64,000 nt of DNA from Margaritifera margaritifera (lineage: Eukaryota; Mollusca; Bivalvia; Unionida; Margaritiferidae), in contig JAQPZY010001048.1 of NCBI GenBank assembly GCA_029931535.1, forward strand, positions 1,014,001-1,078,000. Direction: 5' to 3'. This document shows, one piece after another, positions 33,051 through 44,602 of this stretch. Below the pieces are notes generated by a model that had not been told where the DNA came from, made no database searches, and worked only from the letters and a program-made list of their open reading frames with translations. A program made the position numbers and the translations under genes. How positions within the stretch are numbered: position 1 is the stretch's first letter; every line of letters begins with the position of its first letter.

Positions 33051-33087
<37 letters not shown>
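33051..33087. repeat. (CT)n microsatellite
   Basis: CT dinucleotides with one interruption. Confidence 0.95.
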
Positions 33088-33090
<3 letters not shown>

Positions 33091-33719
33091 AGAAATTAAA
33101 CAAGGGTGATATGTGATATAAAAGACCTCAATTTGCAAAAGGTTTTAAGCTTAAATATGTAATCAGGCTGTTGCAAATGAAAACTAAGATTTTTCATTGG
33201 ACAAGTACGCCAACTGAAATGAAATGGTGGGGGTTGGATATCGGTAATGTTTTGCACGCTGCACATCGGGATGGAGGTTTAGACCTGTTTAGTTATGATC
33301 AGATTTTAAATGGACCTTCTTCCTGGAAACCAACACTATTTGCACGGGAAATATTACAAGTGGACCTTTAATATACAGTATTTATCTCTCAACTGATATA
33401 AGTTACGTATTTCGGTTCGCAAGTAAAACAAAAATGTATCGATTTTTTAACCGTCGCATTACTTTGTCACATGGCAAGTAGGTCAGCATGGGGTTGATAA
33501 AATCACATGTATTAGGATACTAGTACTTATTTCATTTTATTGTATTGATCCAAATTAGAGTCCATGTAATGTTTTACATTAAACCTAAATCAGAATTTAT
33601 CACAAAATAAAAGTTGCTTGAGATTTATTTTATAACATTATAAGTTATTGTGACCCTATGTATTCAAAATCAAATATACAAAAATATACAAGTTAGCCCT
33701 TATTCAACATAGTCCTTTG
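33088..33719. other. Gene-free stretch
   Basis: No gene recognised; a 66-residue frame at 33171-33371 has no motif. Confidence 0.5.
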
Positions 33720-34860
33720 TGTTCAGCGGTTTGGGAGAATAAAGCGCTTAAAAGGTTTTCTATTTCTCTAAAAAAAAAATCGTTTTTTTGCTGTGTTTTT
33801 TTTCTTCGTTATTGGCGGCTATATTTGACGACGCATCGGCATCATTTATATAACTTGAAAGATCAAATCATATAATTCTTTCTGTCAACGTTGGTGAAAT
33901 TGTGTTCAACGTTTTTTAAAAAATCAGTCATATTTGAATGCGGATCGGCAATAATTGTACAAAATGAACAACTTTCTTGTAGGAATGCTTTTTGTCAAAT
34001 TTGGTCAAATTATGCGCAGCGGTTTCTGAGTAGAGGCTGTTTAAGGGCTTTATTTTTTTTTAAAAGGCAGCCATATTTGACAGCAAATCTGCATTACTTG
34101 TAAACAGTTAATAGGCAATTGTGCCAGGAAGGACAAATTCTGTTCAGTTGTTATTTAGTAGAAGCCGTTTACTTTTGTCTATTTTAGTAACAGCGCCGAT
34201 ATTTGATGACAAATCGGCATTAGTTGCACAGTACTGAAAGGCCTTCATGCCTGGATGTTTTGTTCTTTTTTTTTTTTTTGGTGTTTTTTTTTCTTTTTTT
34301 TTCAGACTTTCACAAACAGTGTGAAGCGGTGTTTTAGAAAAGATCGTTTGAATGTTTTTTCTGTATTGGTAACGGCGGCCATATTTGATGACGGATGCGC
34401 ATCATTTGTACAAACCTGGAAGGCCTTCATGCCAGAAAGTTTTGGTCAAACTTGTTGAAACTGCATTAGGTGGTTTAAATTTGTTTTAAACTATCATTTT
34501 AGAAACGATTGCCATGTTTGATGGCTGATCGGCATCTTTTTATAAAAAGATGAAAAACCTTTAGCAAAGTGCTTTCTTCCTAATTTGGTTAAATTTTGCT
34601 GAGCCGTTTTTGAGAAGTCGTTTGAAGCTTTTTCTATTTATAGTCATAACAGATATATTTGATGTCAGATTCTCATTATTTTGTACACATTTGAAATGTT
34701 TTTATGCCAGAATGCTTCCGTTGAAATGTGTACAAACTCTGTTGAGCTGTTTCTGAGAAAAAGTAACGGCGGTAATATTTGATGACGGATCGGCATCATT
34801 TGTACAACTTGAAAGGTTTTTATGCCAGATGCTCTCTGCCAAGTTAGACTGAAAAATAAC
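33720..34860 (+). repeat. Degenerate ~150-bp tandem repeat
   Basis: About seven imperfect copies of a unit with the words CGGCCATATTTGATGACG, GATCGGCATCATTTGTACA, CTTGAAAGGCCTTCATGCCAG, and GCGGTTTCTGAGAAG. Copies are strongly diverged, with homopolymer T runs inserted. Such arrays are typical of mollusc genomes; no coding function is likely. Confidence 0.8.
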
Positions 34861-35305
34861 AATTATTGACGAACACATACACCACACACAAGGCAAGAAG
34901 GACGACGCACAACGCAGGCTGAATCAAATTAGAATCTCACTTGGTCCTATAGTCAGATAAGCTAATAACTCGTTACCTTTTCAGGGTGGCTTTGACCTCA
35001 AGTTTTGAGAGGTCGAGCGAGAACATTTTAAACGTATATGTACACTGAATCAGACAAGTCTGTCGAGAAGAAGACAATTGGACAGATTTAACAACATATC
35101 TTGATATTCAAGAATTTGATTCGCTTTAATAGCTGAAGTCTATCCAAGTATACAGTTAGCGTGTATTCAGTAAGCAAACGCTTCAGTTTTATTTCACGAT
35201 TACGAATGGTTTACTCCATTTGAGAAATTTAATAGTTTAATGGCCTGAACATTATTATTGACGACAAAAACTGAAATATAAATGACACTGTTTAATATAG
35301 TTTAC
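34861..35305. other. Gene-free stretch, probably lectin intron
   Basis: Nothing recognised; it lies downstream (minus sense) of the lectin exon and so is likely intronic. Confidence 0.4.
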
Positions 35306-35397
35306 CTTAGCTTCTGCCCAACTCGAGGGAATATCCAACGCTTTGTAGCATCGGTCTCCATGACGCTCAAAACCCTCTGGACAAGTGGCACTTACAC
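35306..35397 (-). CDS. C-type lectin exon, N-terminal part of the CTLD
   Basis: The minus strand encodes VSATCPEGFERHGDRCYKAL then DIPSSWAEAK, the classical start of a long-form C-type lectin domain (CPxGF...CY...WAEA), carrying the extra N-terminal disulphide cysteines. It is bounded by a plausible acceptor (TTTATTTTCTGTAAAGTAG) and a good donor, AAG followed by GTAAAC, at 35305-35304. Exit phase is 0. The next exon would carry the second conserved Cys and the first half of the domain; I did not find it. It may pair with the last exon at 16506-16753, which would place the Polinton in the intron, or belong to a separate lectin copy. Confidence 0.8.
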
Positions 35398-35491
35398 CTA
35401 CTTTACAGAAAATAAACATATCATTCGTTGCATAGAGGTTATCTGGGAAAAATGTTTTACACATCTCAACCCCCATTCCCTCCAACCCGCC

Positions 35492-35521
35492 CCCCCCCCC
35501 CCTCTCTCTCTCTCTCTCTCC
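35492..35521. repeat. C-run and (CT)n
   Basis: A C12 run passes into about 20 bases of CT dinucleotide. Confidence 0.9.
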
Positions 35522-35708
35522 TTAAACTTCGACAGCTTCAAAAGTGAAGATATATGTTTGCTGATGAAAGCTTTCATATATAGCCATTCTTTAAAAGAAC
35601 ACACACAATAGGAATATATTGGACTTGATAGTTTTAGGACAGGGTTCAGTCAATTCTCTGTAAAATTTGTTCATTTTACTCTTCAATATGGACAGCTATC
35701 AACATGTG

Positions 35709-35741
35709 ATATATATATGTATATATATATATATATATATA
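35709..35741. repeat. (TA)n microsatellite
   Basis: Short TA run with one G interruption. Confidence 0.9.
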
Positions 35742-35904
35742 ATGGATATTTATGTTTAAGGTTGAGAAATCGAATCTAAAGAATGCAAACTCTGAGAATA
35801 AAAACCAATACCTTTATTAAACGATGACTCTAAAATGCTCTTGCATGCAATGAAAAACCGATTTTGGAAGTTGTGAAACTTACTGATGGTCCTGGAAATA
35901 TAGT

Positions 35905-36105
35905 TATATAGTTTGATTTGGTTTGGTGTGGTATTTTACAGCACATCAACACATGAAGGTTATATCTTGAGGAGGCAATCGGAGTTAACGCCTTGCCCAG
36001 AGACACGCTACGATTGCAGACCATGGCTGAACTACTGGCAGGATTCGCATCCACGCCCTTCTGGTACTGAGTCCAGCAAGCTGACCACTAAGCCAGCTCA
36101 ACTCT
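35905..36105 (-). mobile_element. tRNA-derived SINE (minus)
   Basis: On the minus strand the head reads GAGCTGGCTTAGTGG (A box TGGCTTAGTGG, plus positions about 36085-36100) and GGATGCGAATCC (B-box-like, 36041-36052), with a body containing TGGGCAAGGCGTTAACTCC and an end with ACCACACCAAACCAAATC. It resembles the other SINEs in the window in organisation but not in exact sequence, so it may be a separate family. Confidence 0.72.
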
Positions 36106-37680
36106 TAAGGTATGCAGAAACATGTATGGAATTTATATATCATCTATGAGCAACACTGAATGAAGACAAAATTTAAGGTGCGGGGGTCTTTAAGACTATG
36201 AGGTTGTATGGGACGAGTTACTTTAATGTAGTCATTATCACGTCACATACCCCACCCACCCAATCCCGACGTAAAACGGGGTCTAAGAATACAAATTAAT
36301 TACATTGCAAAATAACATGAAGTCATTAAAATGATTTCAAAATAATTAAAATCACACTAGATACCATGATAAAATGTAAAAAATACAGGGCTTTGGTAGT
36401 ATGTATCTGATTTCAATTGATAGAGTTACGTTAGAAAAGTTAGTTATTGGAAGTGCCAATCCACGTTTACTTTCAAGAACTCGTTTTTCAACATTCCCGA
36501 GATAGCTATTTTAATGACCTGTAAAGACTATAATTTCAATTTGTATGAAACAGTAGAAAGGATTGTATACGAAAATATGGAGCTCTAGAACCAAATATTC
36601 CTTTAATACCTCGTGCGATGAAAAAAGTGACATCAGTTCAAGAGCAGTGACTTAAACATTTATTATTAATCTACTTTAAACTTAGTTACTTATCAGAGGG
36701 CAATAACGCTGGTGTTACTTTTAAGGAACAAGGTAATAACGAATATACCAAAAACTTACTATCACCAAGAACAACCAATATGTATAACCCAAGAATGCTA
36801 GACATTGTCATCCTCTGATCTACTGTTCGGCACTGGTAAAGTGTTTCTTTGCCACTGCCCAACGTAATCTTTAGTCATGTGTGCGCTTAAAATGTAGGAC
36901 AGGTCGTAAACATAAACAAATATTAAGTGCCTTTGAAATCCTCTGATGTTAGTCTCTGATCAAGAGAGGAATAAAGGTTATGTTCCGTTTAAAAAGTGGG
37001 ACAACTTTATGGCCTGAGATAGTTACGTCGGCAGAGGCATAGCCAGGAATTTTGTTTAATTTAGGGCAAGTCGTTCTAAAAGATGAAGATAATGTGACCT
37101 GAAATCAAAGTATCTGAGTGCAGGATCTTTCAATGCATTATTGATGTCAAGAAAGCATGCTGCGCATAGTTTATCTTTTATAAAAAAACATAGACCACGA
37201 TATATGTAACTTGGACGCGGCATGGCACTTCTGAAACAAACATGATGTGAATGTATTCCTTTCCAGTACTTTGGTTGTATATCATTAATGGAATCAGTTA
37301 CTTTCTAATTCACTAAAGTTTATATATTACACCAAATTTGATGGAGATAATAAGGAGAAGATACACCAAATCTGGGAAAATCTATGTGGATTTATAATGT
37401 TAAATATCATTGATAGTAAAGGAGCACCTAATACACATGTACGGTCCTGACACTACTCACTTCCTGTACATTATATGTAAACAATGCTATAATGGTCTAC
37501 GTTTACAAACACATTACAGTGTATGTTCATTAGTTGCATGCGGTGAATAATCCAAAGGTTCAGTGTGTTCAATGCCAATTATGTGCAGACTAAATATGGT
37601 CAGAGCATTGGATTAGCAATTTTGTCTTCGTGGAGTATAAAGACAAACATGCTAATTTCTGGAACGGGATAGAGGTCCAA
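36106..37680. other. Gene-free stretch
   Basis: Unstructured AT-rich DNA; no gene or repeat recognised. Confidence 0.5.
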
Positions 37681-37683
37681 ATT

Positions 37684-37708
37684 CCCCCCCCCCCCGCCAT
37701 AGCATCCC

Positions 37709-37741
<33 letters not shown>
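37684..37741. repeat. C-run and (GT)n
   Basis: A C12 run at 37684-37696, then (GT)n at 37711-37740 and G-rich sequence to 37780. Confidence 0.9.
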
Positions 37742-37789
37742 GGGGTTGTGGTGGTTGTGTGGTGAGGGTGGGGGTAGGAATGACGGTAG

Positions 37790-38119
37790 TTAAGTCATAG
37801 AGATGGATAATCGAACATGATTGAACCAAGGTAGCCGATCCTGGCTGATCCGATGGTGGAAATTGTTCGCGGACTCATTTACCCGGAAGACATCATCCCG
37901 TGGTAGCCCAATATATACTTTTCTGTGTAACGCATCACAACTGAGAGCATGAACGTTACGATTTAGCACCTTGAAATCATACAATAGCGTCAGAGTTATA
38001 TAAAACAGCGCAAACATTTTTCTCTGAAATTTAGCACCGTTTACAGAATTCGTATCATGAGCGAGAAACAAATAAGGTGTAGGTGAGCAAAATAATTTTA
38101 CTGTAGATATTAGCAGCAA
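37790..38119 (-). other. 109-residue minus-strand open frame, unassigned
   Basis: The longest non-repeat frame in this part. The middle (NVHALSCDALHRKVYIGLP followed by DDVFRV) faintly recalls one blade of an LDL-receptor YWTD propeller, but the diagnostic Tyr-Trp-Thr-Asp is absent and there are no clear splice sites. It may be a decayed exon or chance. Confidence 0.2.
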
Positions 38120-39372
38120 TTTTTAACAGCACATTTTAATAGCATCATGAATCTTTGAATCTATTTAAAAGTAGAAAGACTGTATTTAGAGTTAAGATTT
38201 AGCATCAAAAATCAAATGAGGAGATCGGGCACAGTAGTGACGAAACAGTCTGAATTCAAAAGTTTATCTCACACTCAAAATGACAATAGGAAAATCATAC
38301 TTAGAATCTGTCAATATCGTTGAAATTTGGCATCTATGTAGGGATACGATGGATAACATCATGTCAAAATTGTTTAACTCTTACCTAACTTAGTGCAAAG
38401 CTGTAGAAGATCTAAATTTTTAAATTTTAGCATGGGTTAAATGTATGTACTCAAACGGTTTCGGGGTTAAAGTAATGATTTTTCACTAATATATTGTCCT
38501 TTATATATCATATCATATCTAAGAAAAGATGGCTGAAGAAGCACATTTTACAGTCCCCAACAGCTTAGTTTATGCCCATATGTTCCTTAAACATTTTCAA
38601 GAGCAAGTATTTCTTTGTAAATGTTTCTATGCAACTATGAAGTCGTATACCATACATTATTGTTCCCGTGTTTGTTTGTTTTTATTTGCCATAATAAACA
38701 GGGAATTGATTACACTTATCCGATTGCTTGTGTAAATACATTGCATTTGCATTAACACGGATCATTGGTCACAATAAGAGATCATTTCAATGCTAAGTAT
38801 TTGTGTTTTGGTCTGATGAAAGCCGCTTTGTGTTATTGGATCCTTTTTTGCGTACATCTTTGAGGAATGATATTTGCTTCATGCGAATTTACACCTACAG
38901 TTTATATGTCCCCGCTACATCAGAATTCGCTTGTGCCCATCTGTTCAGGCTATATGCACATCTTTTAACATGGGAGTAAAAACCAGGAAGAAGAAAAAAA
39001 AAACATGACAGAGGCAAACGAACTTTGGAAGGCAAGTTTATATCTGTATACAGATTGCCTGATTCTATTTCACGTCATTTTAATTATTACATTTTTCCAA
39101 AATAAATAACTTTAAACTTTTTGGTTTTAGACTTTTTCAGTAACAATTTGTTAGGAAGAGTTTTCAGATTCCGCTAGACCTTGGCAAATGAAAAATTAAT
39201 AAACATGTTTAATACTAGTACATTTGTAAATAACCTAATTATATGTTGGCACTATTTAAGGAATTTTGTTATCGTTTATGCAAATCTGTACTTTTTGGAC
39301 GGAGACATTTTTAAAACATGTAAGCACATTTGCTCTGAAACCTTTTGACCTATGCAAATGAAATTTTGTAGA

Positions 39373-39376
<4 letters not shown>
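38120..39376. other. Gene-free stretch
   Basis: AT-rich; no feature recognised. Confidence 0.5.

Positions 39377-39454
<78 letters not shown>
39377..39454. repeat. (TA)n microsatellite
   Basis: About 78 bases of TA. Confidence 0.95.
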
Positions 39455-39457
<3 letters not shown>

Positions 39458-39547
39458 CAAGTGTACATTTTTTACTTTACACTATTAGGGTTGCACAAGG
39501 GGTGGAGTAGGGGTGGGGTGGGGGTCTTCGTGCATTCGTGTTGTCCA

Positions 39548-39549
<2 letters not shown>

Positions 39550-39602
<53 letters not shown>
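39550..39602. repeat. (TA)n microsatellite
   Basis: About 52 bases of TA; the Tyr-Ile frames over it are artefacts. Confidence 0.95.
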
Positions 39603-39605
<3 letters not shown>

Positions 39606-39755
39606 TTCAAAGTGTGTGTCTTGCCATTTTCAAAATAACAACATTTTAAAATCATTTTGCACATATAGAGTTAAAAGTAACTCAAAGGATGGACGAATTC
39701 AAAACGAATTAACAAATATAACAAGGATGGGACGTTAACATAGTTCTTATATTTC

Positions 39756-39997
39756 TCACCTTGCTTCACATATGAATCCTCCTCTTCGACTCTCACATGA
39801 TACATCGTTCCATTGTCCGTGGTGTGGATTCGCCAGCTCTAAAAAGTCCTCATTATCATCGGTGTGGTCTGGTTGACCGGGGATCCAGGTTGTGTAGGTC
39901 ATGCGTTTTGATCCACCCATTGAACCCATTCATTGCCATTCATTCTCAGCAAGGATGTCTGATCCGTCGATCCAGAATTTTACATCTTGAGTTGAGC
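39756..39997 (-). pseudogene. C-type lectin last exon, inactivated paralogue
   Basis: Minus-strand paralogue of the exon at 16506-16753. Shared words are FWIDGSDILAENEW, TYTTWIPGQPDH (QPD here), GQWNDVSCES (WND intact) and FICEAR followed by TGA at 39758-39756. It is dead in at least two ways: a TGA at 39932-39930 sits where the other exon has Trp in WRWMG, and the conserved Cys of CLEL is replaced by Phe (FLEL). The acceptor region before it, ATTAATAATTCGAAG, lacks a pyrimidine tract. It therefore records a tandem lectin duplication with one decayed copy. Confidence 0.88.
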
Positions 39998-40270
39998 CTT
40001 CGAATTATTAATGTTTCTTAAGATGTTTCAATGTATATTTTGTTAATCATTGTTGAAAAAGTTTCTTCCTTTTTGCAAATGTCATCTCAACGCAAATACT
40101 AGCAGGAGGGTGATACATACGAGGAACCTATAAGTCTCTTTTTCAGTAACGAAGTGTATTTAAATCAAAACAGTCCATGCCATGCAGTTACTAAACAGGC
40201 TTTATACAGGGCTTTACACGGAGCTTCATTCAAAGACAGCAATGCTCTATTTTAAACAGCAAGCCTCGCA

Positions 40271-40318
40271 CCTCCCCCCCCAAAAAAAAAAAAAAAAAAA
40301 AAAAAAATGAAAAAAAAA
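40271..40318. repeat. C-run and poly(A)
   Basis: A short C run is followed by about 27 A and a further A-rich segment; probably a retro-element tail or slippage tract. Confidence 0.8.
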
Positions 40319-41590
40319 CCTCATACATTTAATGACATTTTTATGAGCCAAGTTTGTAAATTGTTACGACACAAACATTTATTTAATGTAACTACATGAA
40401 AGAAGTATTGTATGGCTTGTGTAATATACTAGAAGCAATCAAACCATACCTTGACAGTAGTATACATTCTGGGAATTCTGGATCATAGTGGAATTTAATA
40501 CGACTGCACATTCATTTGCACGAGGGCGAACGCGCAATAAAAATATAAATGAATACATCACATTATTCACATTCCACTCCTCCCAAAAAGTATACTGTAA
40601 AAATTACATGACCAGTCGGAATCAAGGATATTATTTCAGAAATTGAAAGTTACTAAACCAGTCGCACTACGAAGAAAATTAGCGAAAAGAAACGACGGAT
40701 AGAACACAACATACACATTTCTATGTTCTTACACATCATAAATAGTGGAACAATACAGCGAGCGAAATGGTCATAGGAGTAGTATCTCTTAGTGTGTTGG
40801 TTATGCTATTGCGAGTTACTTCCCTTGACAGTAGCTTACTTTTTTCACGTTTTAGCTCAGAGGGCCCAAGTCTATTTGTTCTAGATTTTTTTAACAATCC
40901 TAAACAACGGATGAGAAAATGAAAATGGAAAGACTAAAATAAAGCATTTAATGTAACTCCTTTCATTAAAAGAATCTCATAGAGGGTTTCCATCTTTCTA
41001 TGACATCAGAAGAAAAATAAATATTGAAATGAACCACGTACCATTGAAGACTTAAAGGTGAAAAGAACGGTACACATACACTGCTAACGTATGTGTAGAT
41101 AGCTGTGGGAACACCCAGTTGTCTGGTGGGTTAGCCACCTATCGGATCGCAGTGCTCCGGATTCTCACGAACAGGCAACAGTTAGAGGATACGGCTTAAC
41201 TTCCGTTAGGGACATGGTCAAAATAGCCACAAAGAGCTGAAAAGGCCACGGGCGAGCCTGTCCCCGGAGCCGTCCAAACTGGTAATTGTGTGGAAAACTG
41301 GTGACTACGATACCGTTTATGTTCCTTGATTGATGGAGTACTAAACCATTCAGAAAAGCTATCAACTGATCACAAGCCTGGGTTTTTGCTAAAATGTATG
41401 CCTCTAGGTAAATATTTTAGTGTTTAAACATTTACAAAAAAATTAGTACTTAAATATATTGATATATTTCTAACTAAATAAATTGAAATTAACACTCATA
41501 TATTTGATATGCCAATACAAAAACAAGGAAAAAATACAACCTCCTTTCATACGTTCTCCAACTGAAACAAATTAAAAATGGTGAATAGAC
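40319..41590. other. Gene-free stretch
   Basis: No gene recognised. The segment 41100-41360 is locally less AT-rich, but its frames show no motif. Confidence 0.5.
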
Positions 41591-41744
<154 letters not shown>

Positions 41745-42640
41745 ATATATTATATATAAGTAAAAATTGATTTCGTTAATCATTGAATGAGTACAGATAG
41801 ATTTTAGGATGTCAGCAATCAAGATTTGTGTGAGTTTGTTAATGATGTTGTGCCAAATTTAAAGAAGACCATCAGTAGAAAAATTCGAAATCTTAGCTCT
41901 TTGAAAGATGGTATCTTAAATCAATCCACAAGAGAAACAAACCAAAAGTTGACAAAGGAAAATATTTCATTGAAGTATCTTACGATGTGATGGGCAAAAC
42001 CGCAAAAAAGATATGGCGCTTACAGGCTAAGTTGGAAAACATTTCAACTCAACAAATATATGGCATATTTGTGATAAATAAATAACTGACAATACAATAA
42101 GAGCACATGATCACTTAAAAATCAGATGTAGATGTTCAGTACATAACGAACACAATTTGAATTTGAAATGCCAATACATATATACTGTTCAGACACAACT
42201 TATCGGAATATGACAATCATCTTTTTATCAACATGCAATTTAAAACGGCTTAGCTGAAGAAAACATATTCTTTAGAAAATATATATGAGGGTGGTCTTTT
42301 TGTTTATAAGGGGATGATAGGGAAGTTATAGGGCAATAGTCGGAGAAATTTTAGTTTTTTTATGGGCTTCACTTCTATTTCATCCACTTTCTTTTGTATC
42401 CTACCCTTTGTGTGAGTATGTTTAGGTGCTGGTCAGTAGACGAGTGGGTGATTATAAGTCAAACGGCGTATTGGGTAGTACTTGTGGGTGTTGGAGAGTT
42501 TAACGGCCTGTTGGTTAGGAAATGTAGATATTGGTCAGTAGATGGCTGGGCGCTGGTCAGTTTATCTGTGTGTTGGTCAGTATGTAATGGATGTTGGCCA
42601 TATAAAGTGCATGTGAAACATGGACATTTTAACAATTAAC
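41745..42640. other. Gene-free stretch with GGTCAG-rich end
   Basis: Nothing recognised except several TTGGTCAGTA-type words at 42425-42600, suggesting a short decayed repeat. Confidence 0.5.
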
Positions 42641-42852
42641 TTTCCCCTTGTCGCCATGGAGTCCATTTTTTGTACCTAAACAAAAAAACATTCATAGCAA
42701 CAAGTAAAAATGTGATGCTTATTTTAAGACTACGTTTTCCCTTGTCGCCATAGAGTCATATTAATGTTAAATTCCCCTTTGTCGCCATAGGGTTTTATTT
42801 CCAAGATGGCGACCATAATGTTAAGTCCCATTGTCGCCATAGGGTCATTTTT
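42641..42852 (+). repeat. Four copies of a CCCTTGTCGCCATAG word
   Basis: CTTGTCGCCATGGAG (42647), CTTGTCGCCATAGAG (42741), TTTGTCGCCATAGGG (42778) and ATTGTCGCCATAGGG (42830) occur at uneven spacing, with an inverted relative (AAGATGGCGACC) at 42803. It is a decayed tandem repeat or a cluster of binding-site-like words. Confidence 0.7.
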
Positions 42853-42924
42853 TGCCACCACATAGCCACACTATACTACTTATATAGCCATGATTGTGCT
42901 GACCTGCCGTTAAACCCTATAATA

Positions 42925-42992
42925 AATAAATACATACATACATACATACATACATACATACATACATACATACATACATACATACATACATA
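42925..42992. repeat. (CATA)n microsatellite
   Basis: About 17 tetranucleotide copies, directly following a TTAAACCC-type SINE-like end at 42890-42912. Confidence 0.95.
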
Positions 42993-43480
42993 CTTCATCA
43001 CCTTTCAAATATTTACAATTAATACTTGGTAATTCAATAAATAATTGACAAACTTGCTTTACTCCTTCTACAAAATAATATTGATGTGGTTAGGTATATT
43101 AGCATTAGTTATCGTGTGAAATTTTGTCAAGTATCACTCCGAGATTACCAAGATTACCAATCATTCAAGCATGTAATGTAAAGTAATCATGTCCGTTGGT
43201 TCACATATCCTCAAGAGTTCCGTCCCCTAGATCAATCGAAGCTCTTTACAGAGAAGTTATGAAAACAAAAATTGAGCGAAATTCAACATGTAAAATTTAA
43301 CTGAACTTGAAATTTGTTGAGAAGATCGGTAATTTTTTTTGTTTTTTCTTCATGTTACATGCATAAAAAAAAACAACAGGTATGAAGGTATACTGAAATA
43401 ATATAACAACTCTTATTCTTGGATGTGTTCAGCTACTCCAGTGCAGCTCGCCGCGGTCAAGTTTTTTTCGTCATGAGCTA

Positions 43481-43610
43481 TTGGTAATCACAGGGCTCGT
43501 ATCGTTGCTTACAATTTTCCTATAAATCGTACTATATTATAATACATAGTACATAAATTATGATTTACAGGTAAATTGTAAGCAACGATACGAGCCCTTG
43601 TGTTGGTAAT
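43481..43610. mobile_element. Short hAT-type MITE with 8-bp target duplication
   Basis: A 114-bp element at 43489-43602. The tips are CACAGGGCTCG and CGAGCCCTTGTG; inside them 26 bases are perfectly inverted (43492-43517 against 43573-43598; GTATCGTTGCTTACAATTT core). The element is flanked exactly by TTGGTAAT at 43481-43488 and 43603-43610, an 8-bp duplication as hAT transposases make. The loop is only about 55 bases, so it is nearly pure hairpin. Confidence 0.85.
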
Positions 43611-44104
43611 GCAAACAGGCTTAATAGGGTGGGTGGGTATTTTATAGACAAATATCGTGCACAGAACGTAATAAGTGGAAAATTCTACATTATTTACTTG
43701 AAAAAAAATTGTCAATGGAATGTGGAGGTACAACCTGTTTTGCAGAAAAGTTGTTTATAAGAGTTAAAATAGTCAATCTGATTTAGCATTTTACATGCAA
43801 TAGATAACGACATAGAGATAGAATTGAATGATTACATTGTATTTATTGTGTTGCATAAAGACTAATCAAGATATAGTTACATTTTGCATGCACATGGAGC
43901 CTTACGTACAGGAACTGGTAAAGTGGACCAAAACATGGCTTTGAACCACCCAACTTCAACCTGTTTTATTCCCTGGGAGTGAATATCAAATTGCTTGCTT
44001 CTCAGCTGACACCTCTAACAATCAAGGAAGCAAATTCTGCTGTGTGATGATGTGTGATTAAATCCACTACTAGTACGGTACAGTACTTTTATTAATCCAA
44101 AAGA
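43611..44104. other. Gene-free stretch
   Basis: No feature recognised. Confidence 0.5.
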
Positions 44105-44350
44105 ATGGTGGTCCCGGGTGGCTGAGCAGTCTACGGCACTTGTCTGTACAGATCACTCACACATCTCACCTCTGTCCGTGTAAGTTTGAGTCTCAGCTTG
44201 ACCAACGGTATGTGGGAGAGTTTGCCAGTAACTTCCCATAAGTTTGTGGTTCTTCCTGGGGTCTTCCCAGGTTCTTCTTCCACTAAATATACTGGCCGCC
44301 ATGTATAGCCTATCATGTGCTGAAAAATGGCGTTAAACCCCACAAAACAA
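44105..44350 (+). mobile_element. tRNA-derived SINE
   Basis: The head GGGTGGCTGAGCAGTC resembles an A box and AAGTTTGAGTCTC a mutated B box about 65 bases on. The tail CTGAAAAATGGCGTTAAACCC ends in an A/C-rich simple stretch (ACAAAACAAACCCAAACC). The GCGTTAAACCC end is a common SINE 3' end in molluscs. A strand-opposite open frame here is an artefact. Confidence 0.7.
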
Positions 44351-44602
44351 ACCCAAACCTAACCAAAAAGAAGGGATCCACATGCGGCAAGTGTGTGAAC
44401 ATTTTAAAAAAACATCACGTTTAAATTGGGAAATAAGAACATAAGTGCATGTATATAATGTACTACATTTACACTGAAACTAAGTTTCTCCATACATGTG
44501 CATACAAATTCACAAACAAACAGATATACATGAGTACATAAAAAGGTCATGAACAACAAAAATTCCCTGTCATATGAGGCTAATAAGTAAACAATATACC
44601 AT

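Noticed and set aside
37790..38119. LDL-receptor YWTD-type exon
   Set aside because: Similarity is faint, the diagnostic tetrapeptide is missing, and no splice sites support it. Listed only as unassigned.
41100..41365. tRNA-like or coding segment in the less AT-rich island
   Set aside because: A weak TTAGCC/GGATTCTCACG pattern does not meet A/B-box consensus and the minus frame has no motif.
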